DNA of 30,513 nt from positions 44,080 to 74,592 of the forward strand of contig WELB01000129.1 of the NCBI GenBank assembly GCA_009602725.1, written 5' to 3'. The position numbers and the translations under genes are program-made. A model generated the notes under the pieces. The model ran no database searches. It was given only the letters and a program-made list of their open reading frames with translations, and was not told the DNA's origin. This document shows, one piece after another, positions 1-9,485 of the stretch (the first letter of the stretch is position 1; the number at the start of each line of letters is the position of its first letter). Origin of the DNA: Spirogloea muscicola (Eukaryota; Streptophyta; Zygnematophyceae; Spirogloeales; Spirogloeaceae).

Positions 1-8
1 CCGGCTCG

Positions 9-11
<3 letters not shown>

Positions 12-101
<90 letters not shown>
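12..101. repeat. Uninterrupted poly(T) run, 90 nt, probable assembly artefact
   Basis: Ninety consecutive T with no other base, between an 11-base GC-rich stub and a very GC-rich sequence. Its position just upstream of a gene start is the same as for the other two homopolymers in the window. A real tract of this length would normally carry substitutions. I infer a gap-filling or consensus error in a GC-rich, poorly covered region. Confidence 0.7.
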
Positions 102-430
102 CTGCCCTTCCTGCGAGCCTCGCAGCGGGCCTCCCGCGGGCCCCTGACGTCGCCGCCCCCTCGTCGCCGCCTGCGGCCTCCGGAAGCGGGCCCCCGGCGC
201 GCCTGTCGCTGCACCGGAGGGCGGCGCCTGCCCGGGCTGTGTCCGAGGGCGCCCCCAGCACGGCCGGTGCCAGCCCCCTTCCCCGCCCCGCGCATCCGCC
301 GCACTGCAGCCCGGCTGCCGTGCTTGTGAGCGCGACCTGCCTGCTCCACCTGCCGCCGCCCGTCGCTCACTGCTGAGGGTTCTGGAGAGAAAGCAACGAG
401 GGGCCGTCGTACGTTGCCTGACTTCTCTCC
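102..430 (+). promoter_or_regulatory. GC-rich promoter and 5' leader of the gene starting at 431
   Basis: About 330 bases dominated by G and C, with no convincing coding frame that joins the downstream exons. It precedes the ATG at 431 and has the composition of the other gene starts in this window. No TATA box was recognised. The assignment as promoter and leader is positional. Confidence 0.5.
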
Positions 431-1313
431 ATGGAGCACGTTGCGCCAGGCACAGGCACGGCAGCTGCGCCAGAAACTGGTGCTGCAGGCACTGGGGACA
501 CTGGGAGTGCCGACGCCGAGGACCAGCAGGACAAACAGGACATTCGCGACATCCTGAGGGTGAGCGTGTGAGCATGGCGTGACGGGCAGTCTACAGTGCA
601 CTTCAGCCACCCCAGCTGCGATGGGCAGGGGCAGCTCTGGCCAAAGACACTTGTCCGTGGCAAGGCATGCTGCCATTGCTTACTCTGGGACTGAGGCCAC
701 GCACCCGCACAGCTCTCAGGTGTTGACATCTGAGAGGCTTTGTTCATGGAGCAGCTGTAAAAGGACGTACGACATGAGTGCCTGTTGCTCTTAGCAGTTT
801 CTTGCTGCCCGAGCAGCCATGACAACAATGCACCTTCTGCAGTGTGTAGCTTGGCTGTTGATGTACTGCCGGCAGTGTCAAGGGACTAGTTGGGGGTCGC
901 ACTTCGGTCGGAGGCTCTGTTTAAGGGTCACTCTCGCGCCAGTTGAAGGTTGCCCTTGTGGTGTCCACCGAGTATCAGAGTGAGGCCTTGGAGGCCCTCA
1001 GGGGGCAGCACACCTTCCCCGGCTTGAGGTAGAGCATTGCAACGGCAAACCCGTGTTTGCTGAGGAGTCGGTTGTGTCACTGCAGAAGAGGTTGAGGCTT
1101 TAGAGTGTCCACCAATCTTGCTTGGACTGGACAACTCAAGTGTGGCACACCCGCATTGGTTGACAAGGACTGCACAATTGCTGTTCCAGGCAGGTAGCAC
1201 TGCTTATGGGGATGGAAAAGCTTTCCCTTCTTGCCCAGAAGCTCAGGTACTCTGGTCTGCATCTGAGACCTGCAGAAGCAGATGTTCTTGATCTTGACCA
1301 GCATTTGTTCTGA
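431..1313 (+). CDS. Unrecognised small helical protein, 121 aa, five exons
   Basis: Exons 431-559, 798-845, 943-1028, 1190-1246 and 1268-1313 join in compatible phases to 366 nt, that is 121 residues plus TGA. All introns are GT-AG. The first 35 or so residues are Ala/Gly/Thr/Pro-rich and then acidic, probably disordered. The rest looks like a bundle of short amphipathic helices: IRDILR, then FLAARAAMTTMHLLQ, then LKVALVVSTEYQSEALEALR, then QVALLMGMEKLSLLAQKL, with an acidic tail ending in DLDQHLF. There is no signal peptide or membrane segment. I do not recognise the family; the size and helicity would suit a small subunit of a larger complex, which is a guess. The ATG was chosen because it opens a frame ending at a good donor. 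It converges on the FNBP4-like gene, stop to stop, 433 bp apart. Confidence 0.6.
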
Positions 1314-1746
1314 CATTTTGGCCAGTGCGTAAACCCATGTGTGGAATGCAACTTTTGCTCCAGTCACACTCTTGCTGATATTTCAACTTGCCTCGTACTT
1401 CCTGGATGCCTTTTAGCCTGACCACTAGCCACTGCCTTCTTGGAGGGTGGACAAGGTGAGCCACAATACACACAAGTTGGGAGGCGCTTCATGAGGCAGC
1501 TTCACTTAGACTCTGGCAAGCCACAATAATCTCATGCTGCGCTCACGCACAACTCAAGTAGGCCACGCTGGACCAATGTGACTGCTTTCAAGCTGAACAC
1601 CAAGCTGCCCCACCCTTGTCAATGTTGCAAGGCTGTCGTCATGGACATGCCACAGCCAGCACCTCTGCACACTGTTGTCGGGCATTTGTCTGAAGCAAAA
1701 TGCGATTGGGACAAATTTGCGAGCCAATGCAAGCCTGTGGCGAGGT
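1314..1746. other. Intergenic region between two convergent genes
   Basis: It carries the 3' UTRs of the small plus-strand gene and of the minus-strand FNBP4-like gene. Short open frames on both strands have no supporting splice sites or recognisable protein. No TGTAA poly(A) motif was seen on either strand close to the stops. Confidence 0.6.
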
Positions 1747-4700
1747 CTAGTTAGGCCTCTCCCAAGATGTAGCCTTCGTTGTGAGATTTCCATAGTACAC
1801 ATCGCCAGATGCTTGATCGAAGAATGCCTGCAGCACCACCAAAGGATTGACTCTGCTTACGTGGACCCTTCATGATACAACTTTGACGAAGAGCAGGCCT
1901 GCTATGTCACGTGTGAGACAAGTTGCAAGAAAGTTGCATAAGATAGCCCAACATAAGTCCAAGGTTTGAACACTGCAAGCTCATACGATAGCATTTGGGC
2001 CTGCATGAGCAATCACCTGCCACCCACTTGGGAGTCCCCTTGACAGCTCCTGCAGCGTCTCTTTCCGGGAGGACTCAACCGCAACTGAAGGGGGAGGGGT
2101 TGTGGCAGCAGTGTCTTCGGCTGCAGATGGTGAGTCCTTTGTGGTAGCATCTTTGATGCTTGCCTTAGCAGCCGCTCTTTTGGCTTTCTGGACCCTCTCC
2201 CGCCTGCAGGTATACAACACAGCGATGACAAGAGCGTCGTTACTCTGTCATTTGTGGTTCCGATTCGCAGACGACACGTGTGACTAACACAAGAATTAGG
2301 GGATTGGACCCATGTCTCACCAATCCCCAGCAACCGGCTGGAAGTTGGCATTCTCAAGCGCCCCTCCTGATGCAAGTTGCTGCCGCCTCCATTCCTGGCA
2401 CACAGACAACAGCTCGTGGAGAGAATTATTGGGCATTGTAATGCTCTGCAAAGGCACTACTAGCCTACTGGCAAACAATCGCCAGAGTTTGTTGGAGGAA
2501 GCTGTGTACTTCAAGCTCTTTGAGGCGCTTGATCTCCCGAGCTTCGGCGGTGTCCTGCTCCTCTTGGTCAGATTCCTGAAGCTCCTCCTTCGCAGCCTTC
2601 CACTGCATTGCAAAGTCAGTGTAGCAGTACCCAGTCAGGCACTTCCACCTCCTGCAAGCTACACCATAGCTGTCTTTCTGTGTGGTGACCTGACATGTGC
2701 TAATTTAAATATTGGGAGGCACATTACCTTGTTGAGCAACGATGATACTTTCTTGTTGGACTGGAGGCTTGGTCCTCCAACTGCACTTGCCAAGACCTTC
2801 CGCTTTGCTTTGGCTGGATCAAAAGAAAGAAACAATGTGAACCTCCTGCGAAATGAGGCGCTCCAAAGTAGAGCACAACCAGTCAGGTCAGGGCAACAAC
2901 TAAAGCTCACACGGCTACCTGGCACTTGCTTCACTGATGATGATGCAGCTACAGCAGCTGCAGCAGGGGGGCCGCGAGCTTCTGTTTCGCTTGGTGCCAT
3001 CTCGCTGTTTGAATCTGCACTCGGTCTGGCAAATACTGTGGGGCCTTGGCGAATGACTGGTCCTCCGGAGACATCCTTCGCCATGGTGGTCGGACCATGG
3101 GGAGAGAGGTCGCTGACCGTTGAGAGCTCTGCTGTGAAGGAGGGGACTGCCAATTTCTGGAGATACTGAGAAGAAGCATCTACAGAAGTGCCTGAAGACA
3201 GTGCGCCAGGCTCCACTAACCATGGTGGCACGAGCACTGCAGCAGAGTGGAGCAACGAGGCACCCTCACTCTCTTTCGGCAAAGCTTCATGACCATAAGT
3301 GCTGGGAAGTGACGGTGACAGGTCCAAAGAAGGTGACAATGTTGGGATAGGAACAACACTTGGCGGGCCAGCATTGTCATCTGCATCCATGTCCACGTCC
3401 ATGTCTATACTACCCTCAGAATCCTCATGGCTATGTCTTCTCTGCTGCTGTTGCTCATGCTCATCCTCCTCTTTTGCAGCAATTGGCTCGCTGCCTGAGG
3501 GAATTGCCGAGGCAATCAGGCTCGCTGCCTGCTCGCTGCCTGCTTGCCAATCAGGCTCGCTGCCTGAAGGAATGTTTGCTTCCAAGGCAACTTCCTGCTC
3601 ACTTGGATGTAAACCTGCAGGCCTGCTAACGAAGAATAGATTCTCATCAGCAGGTACAGCTTGCTCAAGTATTCCTGCCACACCGACTCACATGCATGTG
3701 AAAGTGGCAAGTCCTCCGAAAGAGGCTCCCATGGATGTCAGCTCACATGGATGTCAGCTCACATTGTTTGTGCAGCTTCAGAAAGACAGGGAATTCTGAC
3801 TTCCCCTGCTGGGGACGCGAGCTTCGGTTTCACCTCCAGGGTGGGGATTGGCTTCAACTGCGAGATCAAATCAAAGAGGAAAAAGTAGCCGTCTGAAGTG
3901 AGCAAGTCTCCAACTCCTACTATGCACAGCCTCAACTCTTGCTTGGTTCCCTACGGCTGCAGAGACATCTGAAGTACTCTCCGCTGGTATGGAGGAGAGG
4001 ACGGAGAAGTGTTTACTCAAGATACTAGAGGACTGGCTTGTTCAAGCTAGCAGGCCTGCAGCTGGCAGTCAGATCACTAGCCATACAACGCCATATCTAC
4101 TTCGCAGCCCACAATCCAGCATGAAGCTCCAAGTGTACGTAAATACTAAGCTGACAGAATGTGGATGCTGGGCTCAGAAGTGAAAGTCATGGCACAAGCA
4201 GACCACCTACCACAGTCTTCTCTGCCAGACCTGCCGCGTCTTCTGCAGCAGTGAAACTACTCTCTAGTCTTCTAAGGTGTTCCGCCTCGTATGCCCACAG
4301 CAAAGTATTGTCCAGAGAGATGGACTGAAAGAATCTACAATCTGTCAGCCGAACATCCGCTTCCACAGATAGTAGCAACAGCGCTGAATCTTGGGAGGTG
4401 GAGGTCCTGAAAACAAAACGCCTTGAAATAAGTACATATTCATACTCCTAACTCCTGTTACCTGACACATACTGGACAAGGACTCTCTGAATTCTGTGAT
4501 AACCCAGTCCAGACCAGCACATACTTCTGACTTGCCGAATGTCGACCAAGCAGCATGTGTCTGAAATGGCACAGCAAGCAAGCAAGCAACAGCAAGCAGC
4601 TTCTTTGACCATACCCAGCAGCATCTCTGGATCTCTGAGCAAGAATTTCCCATCGAGATATCAGGCCTTCTGCACTCTCTTCCAAGAAACCTGTTGTTCT

Positions 4701-6708
4701 CCCCCTTGCATGCGCTACATGGTTCCCATCATCGGTGGCCTGACCGTCCAATTGATGGGTTGTTTGCCTCTGCGATCTGACCAACTGCCTTTCCTGGACC
4801 TGCCCTCCACCTTCCACATTGTCACGAGACTCTACTTGTAGCTTTTGTTCCTGGGCAGCCTGTAGAGCATGCTTGACCAAGGCATCCATTTCTGGTTCTA
4901 AGTAGCTCAGAACATTTGGGCTGACATGACCTTCGTCAGCCGCCCCAACAAGTGCCTTGTCGATGAGGTGGCTATGCTCCTCTTTAACACTCCTTTGCTG
5001 ACAGGCCTGCACTTGAGTGGCAGCATCCATCTTGCTTCCAGTGCTCGCCTCTGCGCTTGCGAATCCACCCTCATCATGTCCTTCATGCTTCAGGCCACCC
5101 AAGCTTTGTGCAATAGACTCAGCTGCTCCTGCAGATGCTCCAATCCCATCGGAAGCACTGGTCTCCAAGTGCTTCTGTGCAGGAGACTGGACATCACTTG
5201 GATTACGCCAGCTTGACTCGCCCGTGACAGAATTCCAGTAGTAGCTGCCACCACTTTGTGTGTCAACAGCCAACTTCAACGGGCCTTCCCTCGTCACAAT
5301 ACCCTTCTCAATCAGCGGCTCCGTAGCCACTGAGCCCTCAGCTCCAGCCACTATGACACAGGGATAGGCACATGGCAAAATTAGTAGGGACAAGGACAAT
5401 CCCAAAGAACCTGAGCCGCTCACTTCAAGCATTGAGTTGCAAAACTCCACTGCGCTGCATTCGAAAGTAATGAATTGTGCGCTTTGGTATGTGCAGCTCT
5501 CCACCTCCAGCTTGGCTTGATGGACCTGCTGCTGCCAATATTTCTTCGACGTCCGACCTCGTGCTCGGCCCAGCTGCTGGATCGCCTGTCGCCCTTGGAT
5601 CACCACAAGGTCTCGATGATGGTCGCTCGGAGACCGATCCCTCTGTCCCTTCAGTAAGAAGACCATTGGTTTGAAGCCCAGCAAGGAAATCCGAGACCTG
5701 CAAACACTTAACGACCGTAAGGTGAGCATGCAGTGCCTAACTGTAGGTCCTCCAGATGCACTGCAACTCAGGCTTCTGTGCAAGGTGCAACTGCGAGCTG
5801 GCTGTCACCTGTGCACTCATCTGGCGCGCCTCAGCGCCCTCCTGAAAAGCTGGAGGGTTTGGATATCGAGGGATGCCATCCTCCTCCTCGTCCTCCTCGT
5901 CATCCTCTGAGTAAGCACCCAGGAGAGCTGAAAGCGAATTGTCTCCTGCCACAAGGGCACAATAGAAGCATGGACAGACTGAGTTACTGGGTCTCACGAC
6001 CACCGAAGTATAGGGGTAAGCAGCATAGGACCTGCGGCTAGGTGATGGCTAGCGTGACAAAGGAAAGAGGTGACAAAAAGAGATCTCCAGGGTAAACCTG
6101 CTTCTCGCAGCGGAGTTGCGGTGCTGTCCTGTTTCCTGACAGCAAAGCAGAGTTGACACAGGACGCGGAGCATAGCTGAGAGGGAATGGATGCCGGTTCG
6201 GCTGCCGGGATGGCCAGACAGGTGAATAATCGGATTGGCAAGATCAGCGTGGTCTGAGCTCAGCCACGGCCCCAGAAGGTTGCCCTCTTTGTAAGCAGGC
6301 TCGACCGGCGCATTTGCAGGCAAATATGCAGCCGTGAATGTGCTCGAGGACAGTTTGCTGTCAAGTTCCCAAGTGCCAGGGTGCTGATGGCGCGAAACAT
6401 GCGGCTGTGGGCTGCCTGATGAGCGCGAATGCGCAGCGGCTCATGCACCACGGTCAGACGCCCGCCCGCAAGGCGGTCCCGAGCGAGGACGGCACAGGGC
6501 CGCTTTTCTGTACACGAGCTGCGGTGGAAGTGCCGGCGACGAGGCATTTCCAGGCGACCAGCGCCACCCCCGAGGCCGCAGGCGTGATGCGCTGCGGTGC
6601 TGTGGAACCCGTGGGGGCCCAACCTGAGGCGCGGGACGCCGCTGCTGGAGCTGCTGGCGGCAGTGATGCTGATTCACTGGCAGGTGCCGCTCCATCCCCC
6701 TTCACCAT
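1747..6708 (-). CDS. FNBP4-like: FNBP4-like protein with two WW domains, about 900 aa
   Basis: Exons, reading down the minus strand: 6708-6624, 5945-5809, 5697-5505, 5350-4615, 4406-4211, then a small unsettled set (candidates 4167-4139, 3983-3955, 3857-3834), 3674-2919, 2813-2728, 2602-2510, 2394-2321, 2203-2017 and 1827-1747. Family landmarks appear in order. The N-terminal LSALLGAYSEDDEEDEEED matches the short acidic N-terminal motif. WW1 contains SYYWNSVTGESSWRNP but has Leu at its first Trp. A long Ser/Glu-rich region follows, then SNKKVSSLLNK joined to WKAAKEELQ, then EWRRQQLASGGALENANFQP leading into GDWRERVQKAKR. WW2 is LPSGWQAFFDQASGDVYYGN followed by TSWERPN and the stop. WW domains bind Pro-rich ligands; the animal homologue binds formins and splicing-related proteins, so a nuclear scaffold role is likely but inferred. 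The ATG lies in the GC-rich first exon, whose phase-1 end fits the LLGAY exon. That start is the least certain part. Confidence 0.9.
3485..3572 (-). repeat. Imperfect coding repeat in the disordered region of the FNBP4-like gene
   Basis: The sequence GGCTCGCTGCCTGA-(A)GGAAT occurs twice, with two further shorter copies of CTCGCTGCCTG between. On the minus strand the outer copies each encode IPSGSEP, separated by a related GSEQAAS stretch. This is a simple expansion inside low-complexity sequence and explains the local Ser/Glu/Pro bias. Confidence 0.75.
3730..3761. repeat. Perfect 16-bp tandem duplication in a probable intron of the FNBP4-like gene
   Basis: The unit CATGGATGTCAGCTCA appears twice without mismatch and without a spacer. 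On the minus strand each copy contributes a donor-like GTGAGC, so two potential 5' splice sites lie 16 bp apart. In the preferred model both are in the intron between 3834 and 3674. Confidence 0.85.
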
Positions 6709-7194
6709 GCCGTGGTGGACCTCGGGTGCTCGATCCCGCGGGAGCCACGCGGAGGCCTCCGCGGAGCCTGTGGCAGCAGCATCCCGGTGCGTCAGATGTC
6801 GGCCATAAACGCCGCCATGATGCACATATAGCCACGGCGTTCATCTCGCCGGTGGCAAAGGTACTGCACTGCACTGCCTCGTGCAGTGCAGTACGAAGAC
6901 GAAAAAGGTGGTGGTGATCTCAAAGCAAGAGCGCTTCGGAAAGCTTGATCGTAGCCCCCGACAGCGGCAGACTTGCAGCTTAGAGCGCCCGAGGTGAGGC
7001 CCGGCGCACGTACCGCTCGTGGCTGCGCTGAGCCCGCTCGGGTGCGCGCGGCCGCCGCCGCCGCCGCCGTCGTCGAGCTGGAGCGTGACGCGGCGGCCCG
7101 CGCNCGCGGTGCGCATGAAGTTGGAAGGGAGGCCACTTCTTTTCCAGCCCCCATCCTCAGCGCTCGAGGCACCCCCCGGGGCCCCGGCGCCGCC
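6709..7194. promoter_or_regulatory. Shared bidirectional promoter region
   Basis: 486 bp separate the minus-strand ATG of the FNBP4-like gene (6708-6706) from the plus-strand ATG of the amidohydrolase (7195). The right half is strongly GC-rich, with a run of GCC triplets at about 7050-7068 and one unresolved base at 7104. It holds a perfect inverted repeat at 6862-6895. No TATA box was recognised. Open frames crossing it lack splice support. Confidence 0.6.
6862..6895. promoter_or_regulatory. Perfect 14-bp inverted repeat with a 6-nt loop
   Basis: The arms GTACTGCACTGCAC (6862-6875) and GTGCAGTGCAGTAC (6882-6895) are exact reverse complements around TGCCTC. Each arm contains repeated ACTGC units. 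It lies 154 bp from the minus-strand start and 300 bp from the plus-strand start. It could be a dimeric factor site or form a hairpin in a 5' UTR. The function is not known. Confidence 0.8.
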
Positions 7195-9377
7195 ATGGCC
7201 GCCCTGCTGGCCCGCTGCACCGTCGTCGCCCCGGCGCGCCGCCGCCAGGTGCGCGCCCCATCCTCCTCCTGCGCCTCCCGCCGCCGGGCCCAAGGGGTCA
7301 GGGTTTAGGATCAGGTTTCAGAACTAGGGTTTGGCTGCGGTTGAGGCGGCGAGGCCCTGACCCCGGAGCTGCGCATGGCCAGGGGGCCGGCGCCGCCGCG
7401 CTGCCCGACCAGTTCGTGCTGGTCCGCGGCAAGCGCGTGGAGTACGTGGGGCCCACGCGGCCCGCCGTGGACGAGGCCACCGAGGTCGTCGACCTGGGCG
7501 GCCGCTACCTGCTGCCCGGCCTCTGCGACGCCCACGTGCACGTGACGGCCGTCACCGCCGACCTGCACGCCATGGCCTCCATGCCGCCGTCCCTCGTCAC
7601 CGCCAGGGCCTCCAAGCTCCTCCGCGACATGCTGCTCCGGGGCTTCACGACGGTGCGGGACATGGGCGGCTGCGACTGGGGCCTAGCTCAGGTCGGCTGC
7701 GTGCTCTACCATGTCCTCCTGCTGCATTACAGCACGGAGGCTGGAAGATATTACTCGACTGTCACGAGAACCGTGTCCACGCATCGCGCTGCTGCCTGCG
7801 GCTTGAATGCCCCACTGTCCGCTGGCCCACGCTTCCAGAAGGTGTTGTATAAGCTGTCAATGATAGATGGACCTCTGACCAGATGTGCAGGCGGTCGAGG
7901 AGGGCTTGTTTGTGGGCCCGCGGATTCTGTTCAGCGGTCACGCGCTGTCCCAGACAGGCGGCCATGGAGACCTGCGTCGCAAGGGGGAGGAGCAGCTCGC
8001 AGCTTGTCCCTGCTCAGAGCTCTTTGCTAATGCAAACACGACCATTGGAAGAGTCTGTGATGGCATCCCAGAAGTCAGGAGGGCTGCCAGATACGAACTT
8101 CGGAAAGGAGCACACCAAGTCAAGGTCATGGCGTCTGGGGGTGTCGCATCCCCGACGGACAAGCTGACAGACCTTCAGGCATGTAAGGACTGGCAACTGA
8201 GGATGACTGCAGTCCTTGCTCATAGAGTCTTTCAGCAGAAGAAGAGAACCGTGCTTGCACTATGAGAAGGTTGCTGCTTTGACTACCAGCTGCCTGTCTG
8301 AATGAGACTCCGGTTGGTCATATTGTTCTCAAGTCCAAGTCATGTCCTGTGCCTGTGGTGCCACCTGCAGTTTTCTGAAGAGGAACTCAGAGCAATTGTG
8401 GAGGAAGCAAGTAATGCAGGCACATATGTAGCAGCTCATGCCTACACAGCGGCTGCCGTGAGTCGGGCTCTCAAGTGCGGCGTGCGGAGCATAGAGCATG
8501 GCAATGTAAGGAGTGCTCACCTGACACTGTCAACTTGTGCAATGATAATAAGTGGAGACTGAACTGAAGTCCTTCATTGCCTGACTCGACATATCCGCAA
8601 CAAGGGTCATGATGCTGCACTCTTCTTTGGAGTGTTTGTAGCTGCTGGATGCAGAGTGCACTCAACTGCTAATGGAGAAGGATGCGTACCTGGTGCCAAC
8701 GCTGGTCACCTATGATCAGCTCATGAAGCAAGGCCAGGCGGCGGGTTTACCTCAGGAATCTGTCGAGAAGGTGAGCTACACTGGTTGCACGCAACCTATC
8801 TTCACAGCATCATGGCCAGGCTGCACCTAAGCTCACAGGATAATAGCTGACTACAACAAATGGGTGTTCAGATTCGCAAGTTGGTAAGAGTTGGTGAAGC
8901 GACAGAGCTTTGTAATGAAGAGAATGCAGCAGAAGAGCTGCTTTGACTCATATTCAAGTACGCGGCAATCCTGATCCGTTGGCAAGCTGACAGGTGGGCA
9001 ACTTGTTGGAGAAGGGCCTCCAGGCACTGCGGTTGGCACAGGAAGCTGGTGTGGCCATATGCTTTGGCAGTGATCTGCTTGGCAGTATGCAAAGCTACCA
9101 GCTGCAGGAATTTGCTCTGAGATCAGATTGCCTGAGTGCCTCAGAGCTGCTGACGTCAGCTACACAGACTTGTGCCGAGCTGTTTCGGATGGATGGCGAA
9201 GTAGGCATCATACAGGCCGGGGCTTTTGCAGATATGCTGGTGGTTGACAACAACCCTATCGATGATCCTACAGTTCTCTTGGACTACACAAACTTCTTGA
9301 TGATCTGGAAAGAGGGTCGGCTTGTCAAAAACACGCTGACTGATACTTCTGAAACGAAGGCCAGATTTAAAGTTTGA
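7195..9377 (+). CDS. Metal-dependent amidohydrolase (imidazolonepropionase / Xaa-Pro dipeptidase-like), 432 aa
   Basis: Exons 7195-7248, 7383-7691, 7891-8178, 8371-8505, 8642-8770 and 8994-9377 are all in phase 0 and sum to 1,299 nt. The product is a complete amidohydrolase-superfamily barrel. The N-terminal strand segment FVLVRGKRVEYVG leads to LLPGLCDAHVHV, which carries the HxH metal pair. Then come GFTTVRDMGG, ALSQTGGHGD, VKVMASGGVASPTD with the bridging Lys, EEELRAIVEEA, AAHAYT and SIEHGN with two further His ligands, and CFGSDLLG with the catalytic Asp. The tail has AGAFADMLVVDNNP. All metal ligands are present, so it should be active. This group hydrolyses cyclic amides, dipeptides or N-acyl amino acids; fungal ochratoxin amidase belongs to the same broad group. 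The substrate here is unknown. The start has a near-ideal GCCGCCATGG context and supplies the first strand of the fold, so no transit peptide is needed. Intron 3 appears to be GC-AG. Confidence 0.93.
7300..7333. repeat. Degenerate plant-type telomere-like motifs in intron 1 of the amidohydrolase
   Basis: AGGGTTTAGG at 7300-7309 and TAGGGTTTGG at about 7325-7334 are exact or near matches to the TTTAGGG telomere phase, with a decayed copy (AGGTTTCAG) between. They sit inside the 134-bp first intron, just downstream of the promoter, where telo-box-like elements occur in plant genes. There are too few units for a true interstitial telomere array. Confidence 0.5.
8179..8180 (+). other. Non-canonical GC 5' splice site of amidohydrolase intron 3
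   Basis: The exon must end at 8178 (CTTCAG) for the conserved LTDLQ-FSEEELRAIV junction to be in phase with the exon at 8371. The intron then begins GCATGTAAGG. The nearest GT, four bases further, would shift the frame and bring an early stop. GC donors normally keep a strong AG before the cut, as here. Confidence 0.65.
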
Positions 9378-9480
9378 GCTTGCCACTTGTTTATCTCGGA
9401 CGCCAGTTCTTCTTTGGCTGTCAGTATTTGTCATTGATTCCTGACAGAAACTCTAGTCACTTTTCCAGTCACTCTTTGAT

Positions 9481-9485
9481 TGTAA
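9481..9485 (+). terminator. TGTAA poly(A) signal of the amidohydrolase gene
   Basis: TGTAA lies 103 bases after the TGA stop ending at 9377. This pentamer is the usual polyadenylation signal in chlorophyte algae, so both its distance and its type fit. Confidence 0.5.

Noticed and set aside
12-101. Poly(T) as the tail of a retroposed element
   Set aside because: No element body, target-site duplication or decayed tail is visible, and the same kind of run occurs at the other GC-rich starts.
1987-2016. Read-through of the FNBP4-like exon to a donor at 1986
   Set aside because: It would put ten extra residues inside WW2. The donor at 2016 restores the normal spacing between GWQ and VYYGN.
2312-3169. 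285-residue plus-strand open frame
   Set aside because: It is the antisense of FNBP4-like exons, whose minus-strand reading carries conserved family motifs and consistent splice phases.
6338-6808. 156-residue plus-strand frame and overlapping minus-strand frames in the GC-rich promoter
   Set aside because: Stop codons are rare in GC-rich DNA. Only the minus-strand piece 6708-6624 has a start and a donor of the phase required by the next conserved exon.
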